From: an uncultured Candidatus Melainabacteria bacterium
GTDB taxonomy: Bacteria; Cyanobacteriota; Vampirovibrionia; Gastranaerophilales; Gastranaerophilaceae
Direction: 5' to 3'
Assembly: GCA_934675685.1 (NCBI GenBank)
Contig: CAKURL010000001.1
Coordinates: 1-64,000, forward strand
Length of the DNA stretch: 64,000 bases
Both the position numbers and the translations under genes were made by a program. Shown here piece after piece: positions 50,745-58,083 of this stretch. Each line of letters opens with the position of its first letter. The stretch's first letter is position 1. The notes below the pieces were generated by a model. The model did not search any database. It saw nothing but the letters and a program-made list of their open reading frames with translations, and was not told the origin of the DNA.

Positions 50745-51368
50745 ATGGAAGCACTATCTGAAAGAGTTTTAAATCGCTTGACCCAATACCACACAATCCT
50801 TCGAGAAAAGGACAAAAAAGGTATTGAATTTGTGACGTCGTCTTTGATTTCTGCTCTTTTGGAAATAGATGAAACCCAAGTGCGAAAAGACATAAGCTCA
50901 ATCAATGGCAAAGGAAAGCCAAAAGTAGGCTATAACGTAAAAGAATTAAAAACAGTGATTGAAGGGGTCTTGGGCTACAAGACAATCAAAAAAGCGATTG
51001 TGATAGGGGCTGGGAACCTTGGGACCGCATTAAGCGGATATTCTAAATTCTTTGAATTTGGACTTGATATAGTAGCTCTTTTTGACGAGGACAAAGCAAA
51101 AATCGGCTCAACCATTAACAACAAAGAAGTTTATTCAATAGATAAAATTGAAGAAATTTCAAAGCGCCATGGCGCAAATATCGCAATTTTGACCACTCCA
51201 AACAAAGTCGCTCAAAGAGTGTGCGACTTATTAGTGCAATCGGGGATAAAATACATTTGGAACTTTGCTCCGATTATTTTAAAAGTCCCAAAAGACGTAA
51301 AAGTTTGGAACGAAAACCTTATCGCGAGCTTTATACAATTTTGCGCAATTGAGGGAATTTCCTCCTAA
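50745..51368 (+). CDS. rex: Redox-sensing transcriptional repressor Rex
   Basis: Rex is a dimeric repressor that senses the NADH/NAD+ ratio and controls fermentation genes such as adhE. Residues 1-75 form the winged helix (LSERVLNRLTQYHTILREKD, then TQVRKDISSING). Residues 80-205 form the Rossmann domain with KAIVIGAGNLGTALSGY (GxGxxG) and IVALFDEDKAKIG. The 207-residue length fits. The start has AAGG about 10 nt upstream. It lies 75 bp after adhE, beyond a strong terminator. Known Rex family members repress adhE in anaerobes; regulation here is inferred from context. Confidence 0.95.
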   Translation: MEALSERVLNRLTQYHTILREKDKKGIEFVTSSLISALLEIDETQVRKDISSINGKGKPKVGYNVKELKTVIEGVLGYKTIKKAIVIGAGNLGTALSGYSKFFEFGLDIVALFDEDKAKIGSTINNKEVYSIDKIEEISKRHGANIAILTTPNKVAQRVCDLLVQSGIKYIWNFAPIILKVPKDVKVWNENLIASFIQFCAIEGISS

Positions 51369-51413
51369 GATTGTCGTATAGCGTAATGTTTCTTAAAATT
51401 TTATAAAAAATCC

Positions 51414-51441
51414 TTGCAAAAATAAATTTATTAGATATTAT
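51414..51441 (+). promoter_or_regulatory. Promoter of a candidate small RNA
   Basis: TTGCAA (51414-51419), 16-bp spacer, TATTAT (51436-51441). No ORF follows; the predicted start near 51448 coincides with the base of a hairpin. Confidence 0.55.
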
Positions 51442-51447
51442 TAATAA

Positions 51448-51568
51448 TGCGCCTCAAATTTGAATTCGGCGTATAAAAAAAACCGATTTTGAAATAACAA
51501 AAGCGGTTAATATAATGAGTCTTGTATCGTTAGTAAATCTTAAAGCCCTTAATTGGGCTTTTTTTTAC
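51448..51568 (+). ncRNA. Candidate structured small RNA downstream of rex
   Basis: About 120 nt with its own promoter and terminator and no start-codon-bearing ORF. Three hairpins follow each other. The first pairs 51447-51453 (ATGCGCC) with 51468-51474 (GGCGTAT), with one G-U pair. The second pairs AACCGATTTTG (51481-51491) with CAAAAGCGGTT (51498-51508), with one mismatch. The third is the terminator at 51542-51568. No match to a known RNA family comes to mind. It could instead be the extended 3' end of the rex mRNA. Confidence 0.5.
51542..51568 (+). terminator. Terminator of the candidate small RNA / rex
   Basis: AAAGCCC (51542-51548) pairs with GGGCTTT (51555-51561), followed by a long T run. 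Confidence 0.8.
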
Positions 51569-51616
51569 AATTATAATACTACAATAATAAAAGTTATTTA
51601 GCATACTACAATTAGC

Positions 51617-52012
51617 TTATTTTTTATCTGAGGTTTTAACTGTGTCGAATTTGAGTTTTTTCCAAATTCTATAGCCGCCAATTAGCATTTTTGCCTTAAA
51701 ACCATTTTCAGAAGCCAAATAGCAGGCTTTTGCGGCACGAAGACAATAGTCGCTTTCGCAATAGATTATGTTGATTTTGTCTTTTTCGAGCATTTCAAAG
51801 TGCTCTTCAAACGTGTCTAATGGAATATGGATTGCGTATGGAATGTGGCCATCTATGTAGTCGTCGTAGTCTCTAACGTCAATGATATTGTAGTTTTCAA
51901 TGCAATCTTTTGTAATTTCTTGAAGTTTGAATGGGCAAATAAGATAAGTCAATTTTGCGCCAAAGAATGTTTTTTGTTTCATTGTGTCATTAAAAAGTTC
52001 GTCTAAAAACAT
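51617..52012 (-). CDS. Rhodanese-domain protein
   Basis: A 131-residue single rhodanese domain. Typical elements are YNIIDVRDYDDYIDGHIPYA (about 40-59) and an active-site loop NIIYCESDYCLRAAK with a candidate catalytic Cys at its start, followed by LIGGYRIWKKL near the end. Rhodaneses carry persulfide sulfur or transfer it to acceptors. The substrate is unknown. The Shine-Dalgarno AAAGGAGGAAAA is strong. It stands between the candidate small RNA and the orphan response regulator; linkage to redox genes (rex, FAD oxidoreductase) is only positional. Confidence 0.85.
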   Translation of the reverse strand: MFLDELFNDTMKQKTFFGAKLTYLICPFKLQEITKDCIENYNIIDVRDYDDYIDGHIPYAIHIPLDTFEEHFEMLEKDKINIIYCESDYCLRAAKACYLASENGFKAKMLIGGYRIWKKLKFDTVKTSDKK

Positions 52013-52047
52013 TTTTCCTCCTTTTTTAAAAATATAATAAGTAGTTT

Positions 52048-52063
52048 CGATTGGTATTGATAA
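52048..52063 (+). repeat. Copy 2 of CGATTGGTATTGRTAA repeat (intergenic)
   Basis: CGATTGGTATTGATAA in the 78-bp gap between the rhodanese and NarL-type regulator genes. Its left flank GTTT is shared with copy 4 and its right flank GAT with copy 1. Confidence 0.75.
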
Positions 52064-52090
52064 GATGTAATCAAAATTGTTTTATTTTTT

Positions 52091-52789
52091 TTAAACAATT
52101 CCTTCTCGAATTGCCTTTACGGCAGCTTGAGTTCTGTCGTCCACAACTAATTTTTGGATAATATTGCAAACATGAGCTTTTGAAGTGTGTTCGGAGATAT
52201 TTAGTGCAGTCGCTATTTGAGAATTTGACATGCCTTCAACAACCAGCTTCAAGACTTCATATTCTCTCGCGGTCAAGTTCGCGTGAGTAGTTTTAAAATT
52301 AGATCTGCTCACTTGCGCTTGTGGCACGATATTTGGGTTTATTTCTCTTAAAATTTGAACGGCTTTTTTATCTATCCACATAGCACCAGAAGCAATTGAT
52401 TTCACGATTAAATCTAAAAGCTCTGAATTCACGTCTTTTAAAATATAGCCATAAATTCCCATTTTCATCGCTTTGTTTACGACGTGTTCGTTTATGTGCG
52501 TCGTTAAAATGGCGAATTTTACATTTGGCTTTTGCGCCATTACCTTTTCAATTAATTCGAGCCCATTTATGTCGCCTAATTCCAAATCCAAAAGGACGAC
52601 GTCTGGGTTTTGGGCGATAATTTTTGAAATTCCATCTTTGCCGTTTTGCGCCTCTGCCACAACACAAATATTAGATGAATTTTCGAAAAGAGATTTTATT
52701 CCGCAGCGAAAAAGCTTGTGGTCGTCCACCAATGCAAGCCTTATTTTTGTTTCATTATCTGTTCTATCTAAATTTTTTATATTTTCCAT
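52091..52789 (-). CDS. NarL/FixJ-type response regulator
   Basis: A 232-residue two-component regulator. The receiver (about 17-135) has DDHKLFRCG and phospho-acceptor Asp in VVLLDLELGDINGLEL, plus Lys in YGYILKDVNSELL. The C-terminal LuxR-type helix-turn-helix reads LTAREYEVLKLVVEGMSNSQ, then IATALNISEHTSKAHVCNII. I start at the ATG at 52787-52789, preceded by AGGAGA, and not at the upstream in-frame ATG at 52828. No kinase gene adjoins it. A hairpin-forming inverted repeat (52803-52822) abuts the Shine-Dalgarno. Confidence 0.9.
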   Translation of the reverse strand: MENIKNLDRTDNETKIRLALVDDHKLFRCGIKSLFENSSNICVVAEAQNGKDGISKIIAQNPDVVLLDLELGDINGLELIEKVMAQKPNVKFAILTTHINEHVVNKAMKMGIYGYILKDVNSELLDLIVKSIASGAMWIDKKAVQILREINPNIVPQAQVSRSNFKTTHANLTAREYEVLKLVVEGMSNSQIATALNISEHTSKAHVCNIIQKLVVDDRTQAAVKAIREGIV

Positions 52790-52802
52790 ATTTTTCTCCT
52801 TG

Positions 52803-52822
52803 TTGATAATATAAATTATCAA
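52803..52822. promoter_or_regulatory. Inverted repeat next to the Shine-Dalgarno of the NarL-type gene
   Basis: TTGATAAT (52803-52810) and ATTATCAA (52815-52822), 8-bp arms with a 4-nt loop. On the mRNA the stem ends directly at AAGGAG. It could be an operator or a translation-control hairpin. Confidence 0.5.
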
Positions 52823-53019
52823 TTTCAAAGAAAAACCGCAATTGAAAATATGCTAGAGCGAAGAATAGTTATTTTAAAGATATAAAAAAGAACAAAGAAA
52901 ATAATTCGAAATTTAAGCTAAATTTTGCCGCGCCAGAATCGATTTTAAGGGGCTTTGAATTATTTTTAGGTATAAATGAGCATATAGTTTCTTAAAACTA
53001 CGTTTTTACATAATATACA

Positions 53020-53035
53020 TTATCATAACCAATCG
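53020..53035 (-). repeat. Variant copy of the CGATTGGTATTGRTAA repeat
   Basis: Plus-strand TTATCATAACCAATCG, 14 of 16 bases matching the reverse complement of the repeat consensus. Confidence 0.4.
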
Positions 53036-53133
53036 TTTAGCATGGATATCGTATTTAAAAGCAATAACAGCAAGGGGTGATGTTTAAAAATGTGCTTTTC
53101 AAATAATTCAATAAATTTTCCAATTTTAACAAA

Positions 53134-53162
53134 TTTCAACTTTAGCTAAATAGTGCTATAAT
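53134..53162 (+). promoter_or_regulatory. Promoter of the FAD oxidoreductase gene (leaderless)
   Basis: -35 TTTCAA (53134-53139), 17-bp spacer, extended -10 TGCTATAAT (53154-53162), six bases, then the ATG at 53169. No Shine-Dalgarno sequence is present. Confidence 0.65.
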
Positions 53163-53168
53163 TTTCCT

Positions 53169-54473
53169 ATGAAAAAGATTAACTATTTAAAATATGATGT
53201 CGTTGTGGTGGGCGGAGGGACTTCCGGTTGCGCTTGTGCTTATGAATGTGCAAAGTTGAAACTAAAAACTCTGCTTGTCGAAAAAAACAACTTCTTAGGC
53301 GGCTTGATGACAGGAGGGCTTGTTGTTCCTGTGATGAAATCTTCTGTCGAAGATTTAAATTGCGAATATTATTCAAAGCTCGTTGAAACTGCAAAAAAAT
53401 ACAACGCCCAAGAAACATATATTGATTCAAATGACGGCTGGTTTAACCCAGAATTGATGAAAATCGTTTTGGACGACGTTTTAACCACTCCGGATATCAA
53501 AGAAAATCTCGACATTTTGTTTGAAACAGAAGTTTTTGATGTTTTAAAAAATGATGATAGTGTATCTAAGATAATTTTAAAATCAAAAATTTTATCAATA
53601 CCAATCGAAGCGAAAGCTTTTGTAGATGCAACAGGCTCTGGCGAATTTTCATATTTGTGTGGGGCAAATTTTCAAAAAGATACGACTCAAAAACAACAAA
53701 ATACTTTAAGGTTCATCTTAGGAAACGTCGATATAGAGAAATTTTGTGATTTTTTGGAAACCTTAAATGACTATTGGGATATTACCAATACCAATCGAAA
53801 CGATACAAATTCTAATAAAAATATTAAAAGGCAAATTCATTTTACAACAGCTTCCACTTGGGACGAAAACAAAACTTGGAAACTTGACAAAATCTTAAAA
53901 GAAGGGGTTAAAGAAGGGCTTTTGAAAGAACAGGACAGAAGCTATTTTCAGATTTTTTCTGTTGCAGGAGCACCTAATTGCGTCGCATTCAATTGTCCAA
54001 GGATAAATAATTATTCTAGTGACCAGTTTTTAGCTTCTAGAGAGCTAATAGAAGCAAGAAAAGCTATCTGGCGCCTTCTTGGGTTTGTGAAAGCTAAGTT
54101 TAAAGGCTTTGAAGAAGCAATAATAGTGGAAATCGCCCCAATTACAGGGATTAGAGAAGAAAACAGGATTGTTTCAAAAGAAATCTTTAAAAAAGAAGAT
54201 ATTATGACTCAAAAAAAAGCTAAAAACCCAATTTTAAAGGCAAATTATGGAATTGATATCCATTCAAACAAAAAAAATAATTCAAAATTAGAAGAAACTC
54301 CAAGCTACGAGCTTCCTTTGGAGTCTTTGATGAGCTTAGATGTTAAAAATTTGTTTGCAATAGGAAAAGTCTTAGGTGCTGATTTTGAAGCGCATAGTGC
54401 TTTAAGGGTGCAAAAAAGCGTAATGTCTATGGGAGAAGGCTTAGCTAAATATTTAAGAAAAATTATTTTATAA
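53169..54473 (+). CDS. FAD-dependent oxidoreductase (FAD_oxidored family)
   Basis: A 434-residue flavoprotein. The N-terminal FAD-binding Rossmann motif is VVVVGGGTSGCACAYECAKL (about 11-30), followed by LLVEKNNFLGGLMTGGLVVP, the layout of the FAD_oxidored (PF12831-type) family. It has FVDATGSGEFSYLCGANF near 150 and FAIGKVLGADFEAHSALRVQ near the C-terminus. Substrate unknown. An Asn/Thr-rich insertion (DITNTNRNDTNSNKN, about 203-217) is encoded partly by one copy of the local 16-bp repeat, and a second copy lies 190 bp upstream in the gene. No signal peptide. Single gene with a leaderless promoter. Confidence 0.85.
   Translation: MKKINYLKYDVVVVGGGTSGCACAYECAKLKLKTLLVEKNNFLGGLMTGGLVVPVMKSSVEDLNCEYYSKLVETAKKYNAQETYIDSNDGWFNPELMKIVLDDVLTTPDIKENLDILFETEVFDVLKNDDSVSKIILKSKILSIPIEAKAFVDATGSGEFSYLCGANFQKDTTQKQQNTLRFILGNVDIEKFCDFLETLNDYWDITNTNRNDTNSNKNIKRQIHFTTASTWDENKTWKLDKILKEGVKEGLLKEQDRSYFQIFSVAGAPNCVAFNCPRINNYSSDQFLASRELIEARKAIWRLLGFVKAKFKGFEEAIIVEIAPITGIREENRIVSKEIFKKEDIMTQKKAKNPILKANYGIDIHSNKKNNSKLEETPSYELPLESLMSLDVKNLFAIGKVLGADFEAHSALRVQKSVMSMGEGLAKYLRKIIL
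53592..53607 (-). repeat. Copy 3 of CGATTGGTATTGRTAA repeat (in the FAD gene)
   Basis: Plus-strand TTATCAATACCAATCG, the exact reverse complement of copy 1, inside codons for LSIPIEA. Confidence 0.75.
53782..53797 (-). repeat. Copy 4 of CGATTGGTATTGRTAA repeat (in the FAD gene)
   Basis: Plus-strand TTACCAATACCAATCG, in the Asn/Thr-rich insertion. With its flank it shares GTTTCGATTGGTATTG with copy 2. Confidence 0.75.
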
Positions 54474-54537
54474 ATGGGCAATTTTTTTCCTTCAGGCGTT
54501 TTATAGGAAATGTCTTAAAAATAAATAAGGAAAAGAT

Positions 54538-55503
54538 ATGAATATTGCCAAAATTACTCCAAATATGTATCAAGCTAAAGCTCAAAATGTTTCCAAAAAT
54601 GCTTCAAAAGTGGCATTTGGGCATGGTTTAAATAGAATTGTTACAAAACCAATCGAGCCAAGAAAAGATGACGAAATGGATATTCCTTTGGAAGTTTGGA
54701 GAAGTTTGGTTGGGGGCAACCCTTCAAATTCTTGTACTGATTATGGTAGATTGATTGATGGCCACGCAATAACCACAGAAGTGAAACCTGAAACTGAAAT
54801 GCCCAACATAAGAAATTATATTTATGTTGGCAACAACGCAAATTTAAATACTAAAAAAATGTATGAAGACTATTATCAAGCGCTTCACGACGCTTGTTTT
54901 GAAGAAAATGGAAAATTAAAAGATAGCGTAGTTGGCTACTTTAAAGGTAAAGTGTTTGCCATGACCGATACTGACGGCAAAAAAGGTCTTCAAACCGTTC
55001 CTCAATTTTTAAAAGGAAACATTAGAAAAAATCCTCCAAACCCTTGGTATAACCCAACTGGCAAAGGTATGATGTATTACCATGCGACAGACACAAGAGA
55101 AACTGCCCAAAAAATCAAAGAAGAAGGTTTTGACCCAAATAAGCTTTCAAGGTCTCAATATGGCCCTGGGGTTTATTTAGCCCTAAGCGAAGGAGCTGCC
55201 AGAAGCTATGGTTCTTGTGTGATGTTGTGTCGCTTGAATTCAGATAGAAGCGGACATGTTGGCGATAAGTTTTATGACAGACTTCGCTATTCAAATGTCA
55301 CAAAACAAATCGCAGATGACTTCGGCTTCAAACGCACAGAAGACGCTATGGCGGACGTTATTCAAATGAAGTTTGCAAATGATTTATTGGATACTTTTGC
55401 AAGAGATTACATAAGAGACGCAATGCAAATTGACTATTTAACTTGTCCTGTGGGGCTTGTAGTGCTTTCTCCGGCAAAAATATCTGTTGAAGATGTTTGG
55501 TAG
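54538..55503 (+). CDS. Probable ADP-ribosyltransferase-fold protein (PARP/toxin-like)
   Basis: A 321-residue protein. Residues 178-230 match the H-Y type ADP-ribosyltransferase core: GMMYYHATDTRETAQKIKEE then GFDP (His182), YGPGVYLALSEGA (Tyr213), and ARSYGSCVML. This spacing of His, a helix ending in a Gly-Phe turn, G-Y and YG is that of PARPs and diphtheria/exotoxin-A-type enzymes. The third catalytic Glu is not obvious; DAMQIDYLTCP (Asp299) is the nearest candidate. The N-terminus has no Sec signal but carries KVAFGHGLNRI at 24-34, related to a motif in the 629-residue protein. ART proteins modify proteins or nucleic acids with NAD+. Activity here is unproven. Shine-Dalgarno AAGGAAAAG supports the start. 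Confidence 0.6.
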   Translation: MNIAKITPNMYQAKAQNVSKNASKVAFGHGLNRIVTKPIEPRKDDEMDIPLEVWRSLVGGNPSNSCTDYGRLIDGHAITTEVKPETEMPNIRNYIYVGNNANLNTKKMYEDYYQALHDACFEENGKLKDSVVGYFKGKVFAMTDTDGKKGLQTVPQFLKGNIRKNPPNPWYNPTGKGMMYYHATDTRETAQKIKEEGFDPNKLSRSQYGPGVYLALSEGAARSYGSCVMLCRLNSDRSGHVGDKFYDRLRYSNVTKQIADDFGFKRTEDAMADVIQMKFANDLLDTFARDYIRDAMQIDYLTCPVGLVVLSPAKISVEDVW

Positions 55504-55515
55504 AAATTACTAAAA

Positions 55516-56850
55516 CTATTTTCCAATACAGAAGTTTTCAAAGATATTATCCAAGATTTTATCCGTCAAGACTTCTCCTGTGATTTCATCAAGCTCTATT
55601 ATTGCCTGTTTTAAATCGAGCGTGTATAAATCCGCACAATCATCAAAGAAATTTGGCTCAACTGCCGTCTTTAAGACCATTTTGAGCGAATTTAAACATT
55701 TTAAGAAGCAATCTTGTTGACGCTTGTTTGTAGTGTAGCTAGTTTCTTCTGGGATTAATTCTTTTACGGCTTTTAAAATTTCGTTTTTTAAATTCGAAAT
55801 TGAATTATTGTCTTTTGTTGAAATATTGATTGTATTTTCTATAATTTCAGGGTTTAAATCTGACTTTGTGTGGACAAAAATCGCTTTTTTGTCTTTCGCA
55901 AGCTCAATAAGTTCTGGCTCTATTTCATTTAAACTATTTTCAAACAAAAATAAAACAATTTGAGAATTTTTTATCGTTTCGATTGAATTATCAATCCCAA
56001 TTTGTTCCACTAAATCAGCTTTGTTTTTATCTCTAATCCCTGCTGTATCGATGAAATTCACTAAATAGCCGCCCAGGTTCAAGGTTTCTTTGATTGTGTC
56101 TCTTGTAGTACCTTCGATTTGGGTCACAATCGCTCTTTGATAATTTAAAAGAGAATTAAACAAAGAGCTTTTGCCTACATTTGGCTTTCCGATTAAACAT
56201 GCGCTTATTCCATCTCTTATAAAATTATGGCTTTTTGAGTTGTTTAAGATTTCTTCGATTTTAAGAATATTATCGCTACATATCGATACGACTGCTTTTG
56301 TATCAACCTCTTTGACGTCTTCTGGAAAATCAATCGCAGCAATGAGCCTAGAATATAATTCGACTAAATTATTTTTTATTTCATTTGTCTTTTCTTTTAA
56401 ATATCCGCCCAAGTTAGACAAGCTGTCTTGCGCTGCTTTTTGGCTTTTTGCTTCTATGATATCCATCACGGATTCCGCTTGAGAAAGGTCTATTCTGTGG
56501 TTTAAAAAAGCTCTTTTTGTAAATTCGCCCTTTTGCGCCATTCTTGCCCCTAAAGACAAAACAAGCTCTAACACGGAATTTAAAATAACCAAAGAGCCGT
56601 GTGTTTGGATTTCTACTACGTCTTCTCCTGTGTAGCTATTTGGGCCTTTAAAAGGGAGCAAAATCACTTCGTCTAGGACATTTTCGCCATCTTTGATGTG
56701 GCCATAATTTATCATTTTAGGTTTAATTTTTTTGTCAAATATTTTTTGAGCGATTTCAAAGGCTTTGTCGCCTGAAATCCTTATAATTCCAACGGCACTT
56801 AAAGCTAAAGGGGTGATTATTGCAACAATTGTATCAAAATTATTATTCAT
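55516..56850 (-). CDS. mnmE: tRNA modification GTPase MnmE (TrmE)
   Basis: MnmE with MnmG modifies U34 of several tRNAs at the 5 position. The N-terminal folate-binding domain (about 1-118) has DTIVAIITPLALSAVGIIRI and SYTGEDVVEIQTHGS. The helical domain contains GEFTKRAFLNHRIDLSQAES. The G domain has G1 IGKPNVGKSSLFNSLL, GTTRDTI and DTAGIRD, and the C-terminus ends in the conserved FCIGK with the catalytic Cys. The 444-residue length is typical. Extended -10 TGCTAAAAT lies 7 nt before the ATG with no Shine-Dalgarno, so the mRNA is probably leaderless. Divergent from yidC, its common neighbour. Confidence 0.96.
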   Translation of the reverse strand: MNNNFDTIVAIITPLALSAVGIIRISGDKAFEIAQKIFDKKIKPKMINYGHIKDGENVLDEVILLPFKGPNSYTGEDVVEIQTHGSLVILNSVLELVLSLGARMAQKGEFTKRAFLNHRIDLSQAESVMDIIEAKSQKAAQDSLSNLGGYLKEKTNEIKNNLVELYSRLIAAIDFPEDVKEVDTKAVVSICSDNILKIEEILNNSKSHNFIRDGISACLIGKPNVGKSSLFNSLLNYQRAIVTQIEGTTRDTIKETLNLGGYLVNFIDTAGIRDKNKADLVEQIGIDNSIETIKNSQIVLFLFENSLNEIEPELIELAKDKKAIFVHTKSDLNPEIIENTINISTKDNNSISNLKNEILKAVKELIPEETSYTTNKRQQDCFLKCLNSLKMVLKTAVEPNFFDDCADLYTLDLKQAIIELDEITGEVLTDKILDNIFENFCIGK

Positions 56851-56857
56851 ATTTCAA

Positions 56858-56866
56858 ATTTTAGCA
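56858..56866 (-). promoter_or_regulatory. Extended -10 promoter of mnmE (leaderless)
   Basis: On the minus strand TGCTAAAAT (56858-56866), then seven bases and the ATG at 56850. Confidence 0.55.
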
Positions 56867-56924
56867 TGTTTATTGTAAAATGAACACAGTTATTTTAAAT
56901 AGACTAATTTTTGAGGAGAATATA

Positions 56925-58025
56925 ATGGATTTTGTTACAATAACAATCGAATTACTGTCTAAACTTGCGCATTTTGCAGGGTCTTACGGCATGGCAATCA
57001 TCATTTTTACAATTATCATGCGCGCATGCTTGTGGCCAATTAACGTTTCTCAACAACGTTCTATGAAAAACATGCAAAATTTGACTCCTAAGATGAAAAT
57101 GATTCAGGAGAAATATAAATCAAATCCGCAAGTCATGCAGCAAAAAATGATGGAATTTTATAAAGAACACAATTTCAACCCAACAGCAGGGTGCTTGCCT
57201 ATGCTTATTCAAATTCCTGTGTTTATTATGCTATATAGCGCTTTAATGAGCCCACAATTCATAGGAATCGCAGGAGATTCGCACTTCCTTTTCATCAACA
57301 GACTTGATTCTACAATTAAATCAAATGCGGGTGTTTCTTCAGATGGCAAATTTTCTGTTTCAAAAAATACTCAATTCCAAGCAGGAAAAACAGCAACTGT
57401 ATATTTAGACAACGAAACACTTGAAAATGTTAAAATATTAAAACCGCAAAAAGCAATCACAATCCAAGGCGAAATCGAAGAAAATGCGCCTGTTGAGCTT
57501 AAAATCTCACTTGACGATTTGAATTTGAAATTCTCTCAACTTGGAAAAATCAAAAAAGCAGATTTATCTGTAATGAACATCATGACAAAAGAAACAGAAC
57601 AAGTTTCTTTTGAAAGAAGAGGCGACATTTTAATGGCAACTGTGCCTACTGTGCCTGCTCAAAACAATGTACATTACGACGTTATTTTGCTTGTTGTCCT
57701 TTTTGGTATTACAATCTGGCTTTCTCAAAAAGTCATGATGGCAACAACGACATCAAAAAACCAAGACCCTCAACAAGCGGCTATTCAAAAGTCAATGGGT
57801 ACAATTATGCCTGTTATGATTATTTTGACTTTTGTGTTTATTCCAATCCCAGCCGGCGCTTTGTTATATCTTGTGACAAGCAACATCTTCCAAATCGTCC
57901 AAACTGTAGTCATCAACAAACAGCTTGAAAAAGAGGAAGAATTAAAAAAAGCTCCAAAAGACAAAAATGTGATTGATGCGAAAGTAATCGACGCAAAAGT
58001 TGTAGAAAACGAAGATAAAAAATAG
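56925..58025 (+). CDS. yidC: Membrane protein insertase YidC with an unusual inserted domain
   Basis: YidC/Oxa1 inserts proteins into the cytoplasmic membrane. The 366 residues start directly with the first core segment (about 15-45, ending AIIIFTIIMRACLWPINVSQ), so the N-terminal TM1 and P1 periplasmic domain of E. coli are absent. The cytoplasmic Gln/Lys-rich hairpin and PTAGCLPMLIQIPVFIMLY follow. Then comes an extra, beta-rich segment of about 130 residues (about 115-245) before the last three membrane segments, and a charged tail ending in a twice-repeated VIDAKV. Start: ATG at 56925 with GAGGAGAA; an upstream in-frame ATG at 56880 lacks signals. Confidence 0.92.
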   Translation: MDFVTITIELLSKLAHFAGSYGMAIIIFTIIMRACLWPINVSQQRSMKNMQNLTPKMKMIQEKYKSNPQVMQQKMMEFYKEHNFNPTAGCLPMLIQIPVFIMLYSALMSPQFIGIAGDSHFLFINRLDSTIKSNAGVSSDGKFSVSKNTQFQAGKTATVYLDNETLENVKILKPQKAITIQGEIEENAPVELKISLDDLNLKFSQLGKIKKADLSVMNIMTKETEQVSFERRGDILMATVPTVPAQNNVHYDVILLVVLFGITIWLSQKVMMATTTSKNQDPQQAAIQKSMGTIMPVMIILTFVFIPIPAGALLYLVTSNIFQIVQTVVINKQLEKEEELKKAPKDKNVIDAKVIDAKVVENEDKK

Positions 58026-58083
58026 AAATTTTAATAATTTTCTTCATTTTTTCTTCAATTTATCATACAAAAATTTTATTTTT

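Larger units (their letters stand above)
52823..53168. other. Intergenic region upstream of the FAD oxidoreductase gene
   Basis: About 346 bp (379 bp counting from the regulator start). It holds a small TAGTTT/AAACTA hairpin near 52986-53001, a variant repeat TTATCATAACCAATCG (53020-53035) that differs from the local 16-bp repeat by one shifted base, and the FAD gene promoter at its right end. No convincing small gene is visible. Confidence 0.5.

Noticed and set aside
53080..53106. A tiny ORF after AAGGGG upstream of the FAD gene
   Set aside because: Only eight codons, and the Shine-Dalgarno-like sequence is too close to the ATG; nothing supports expression.
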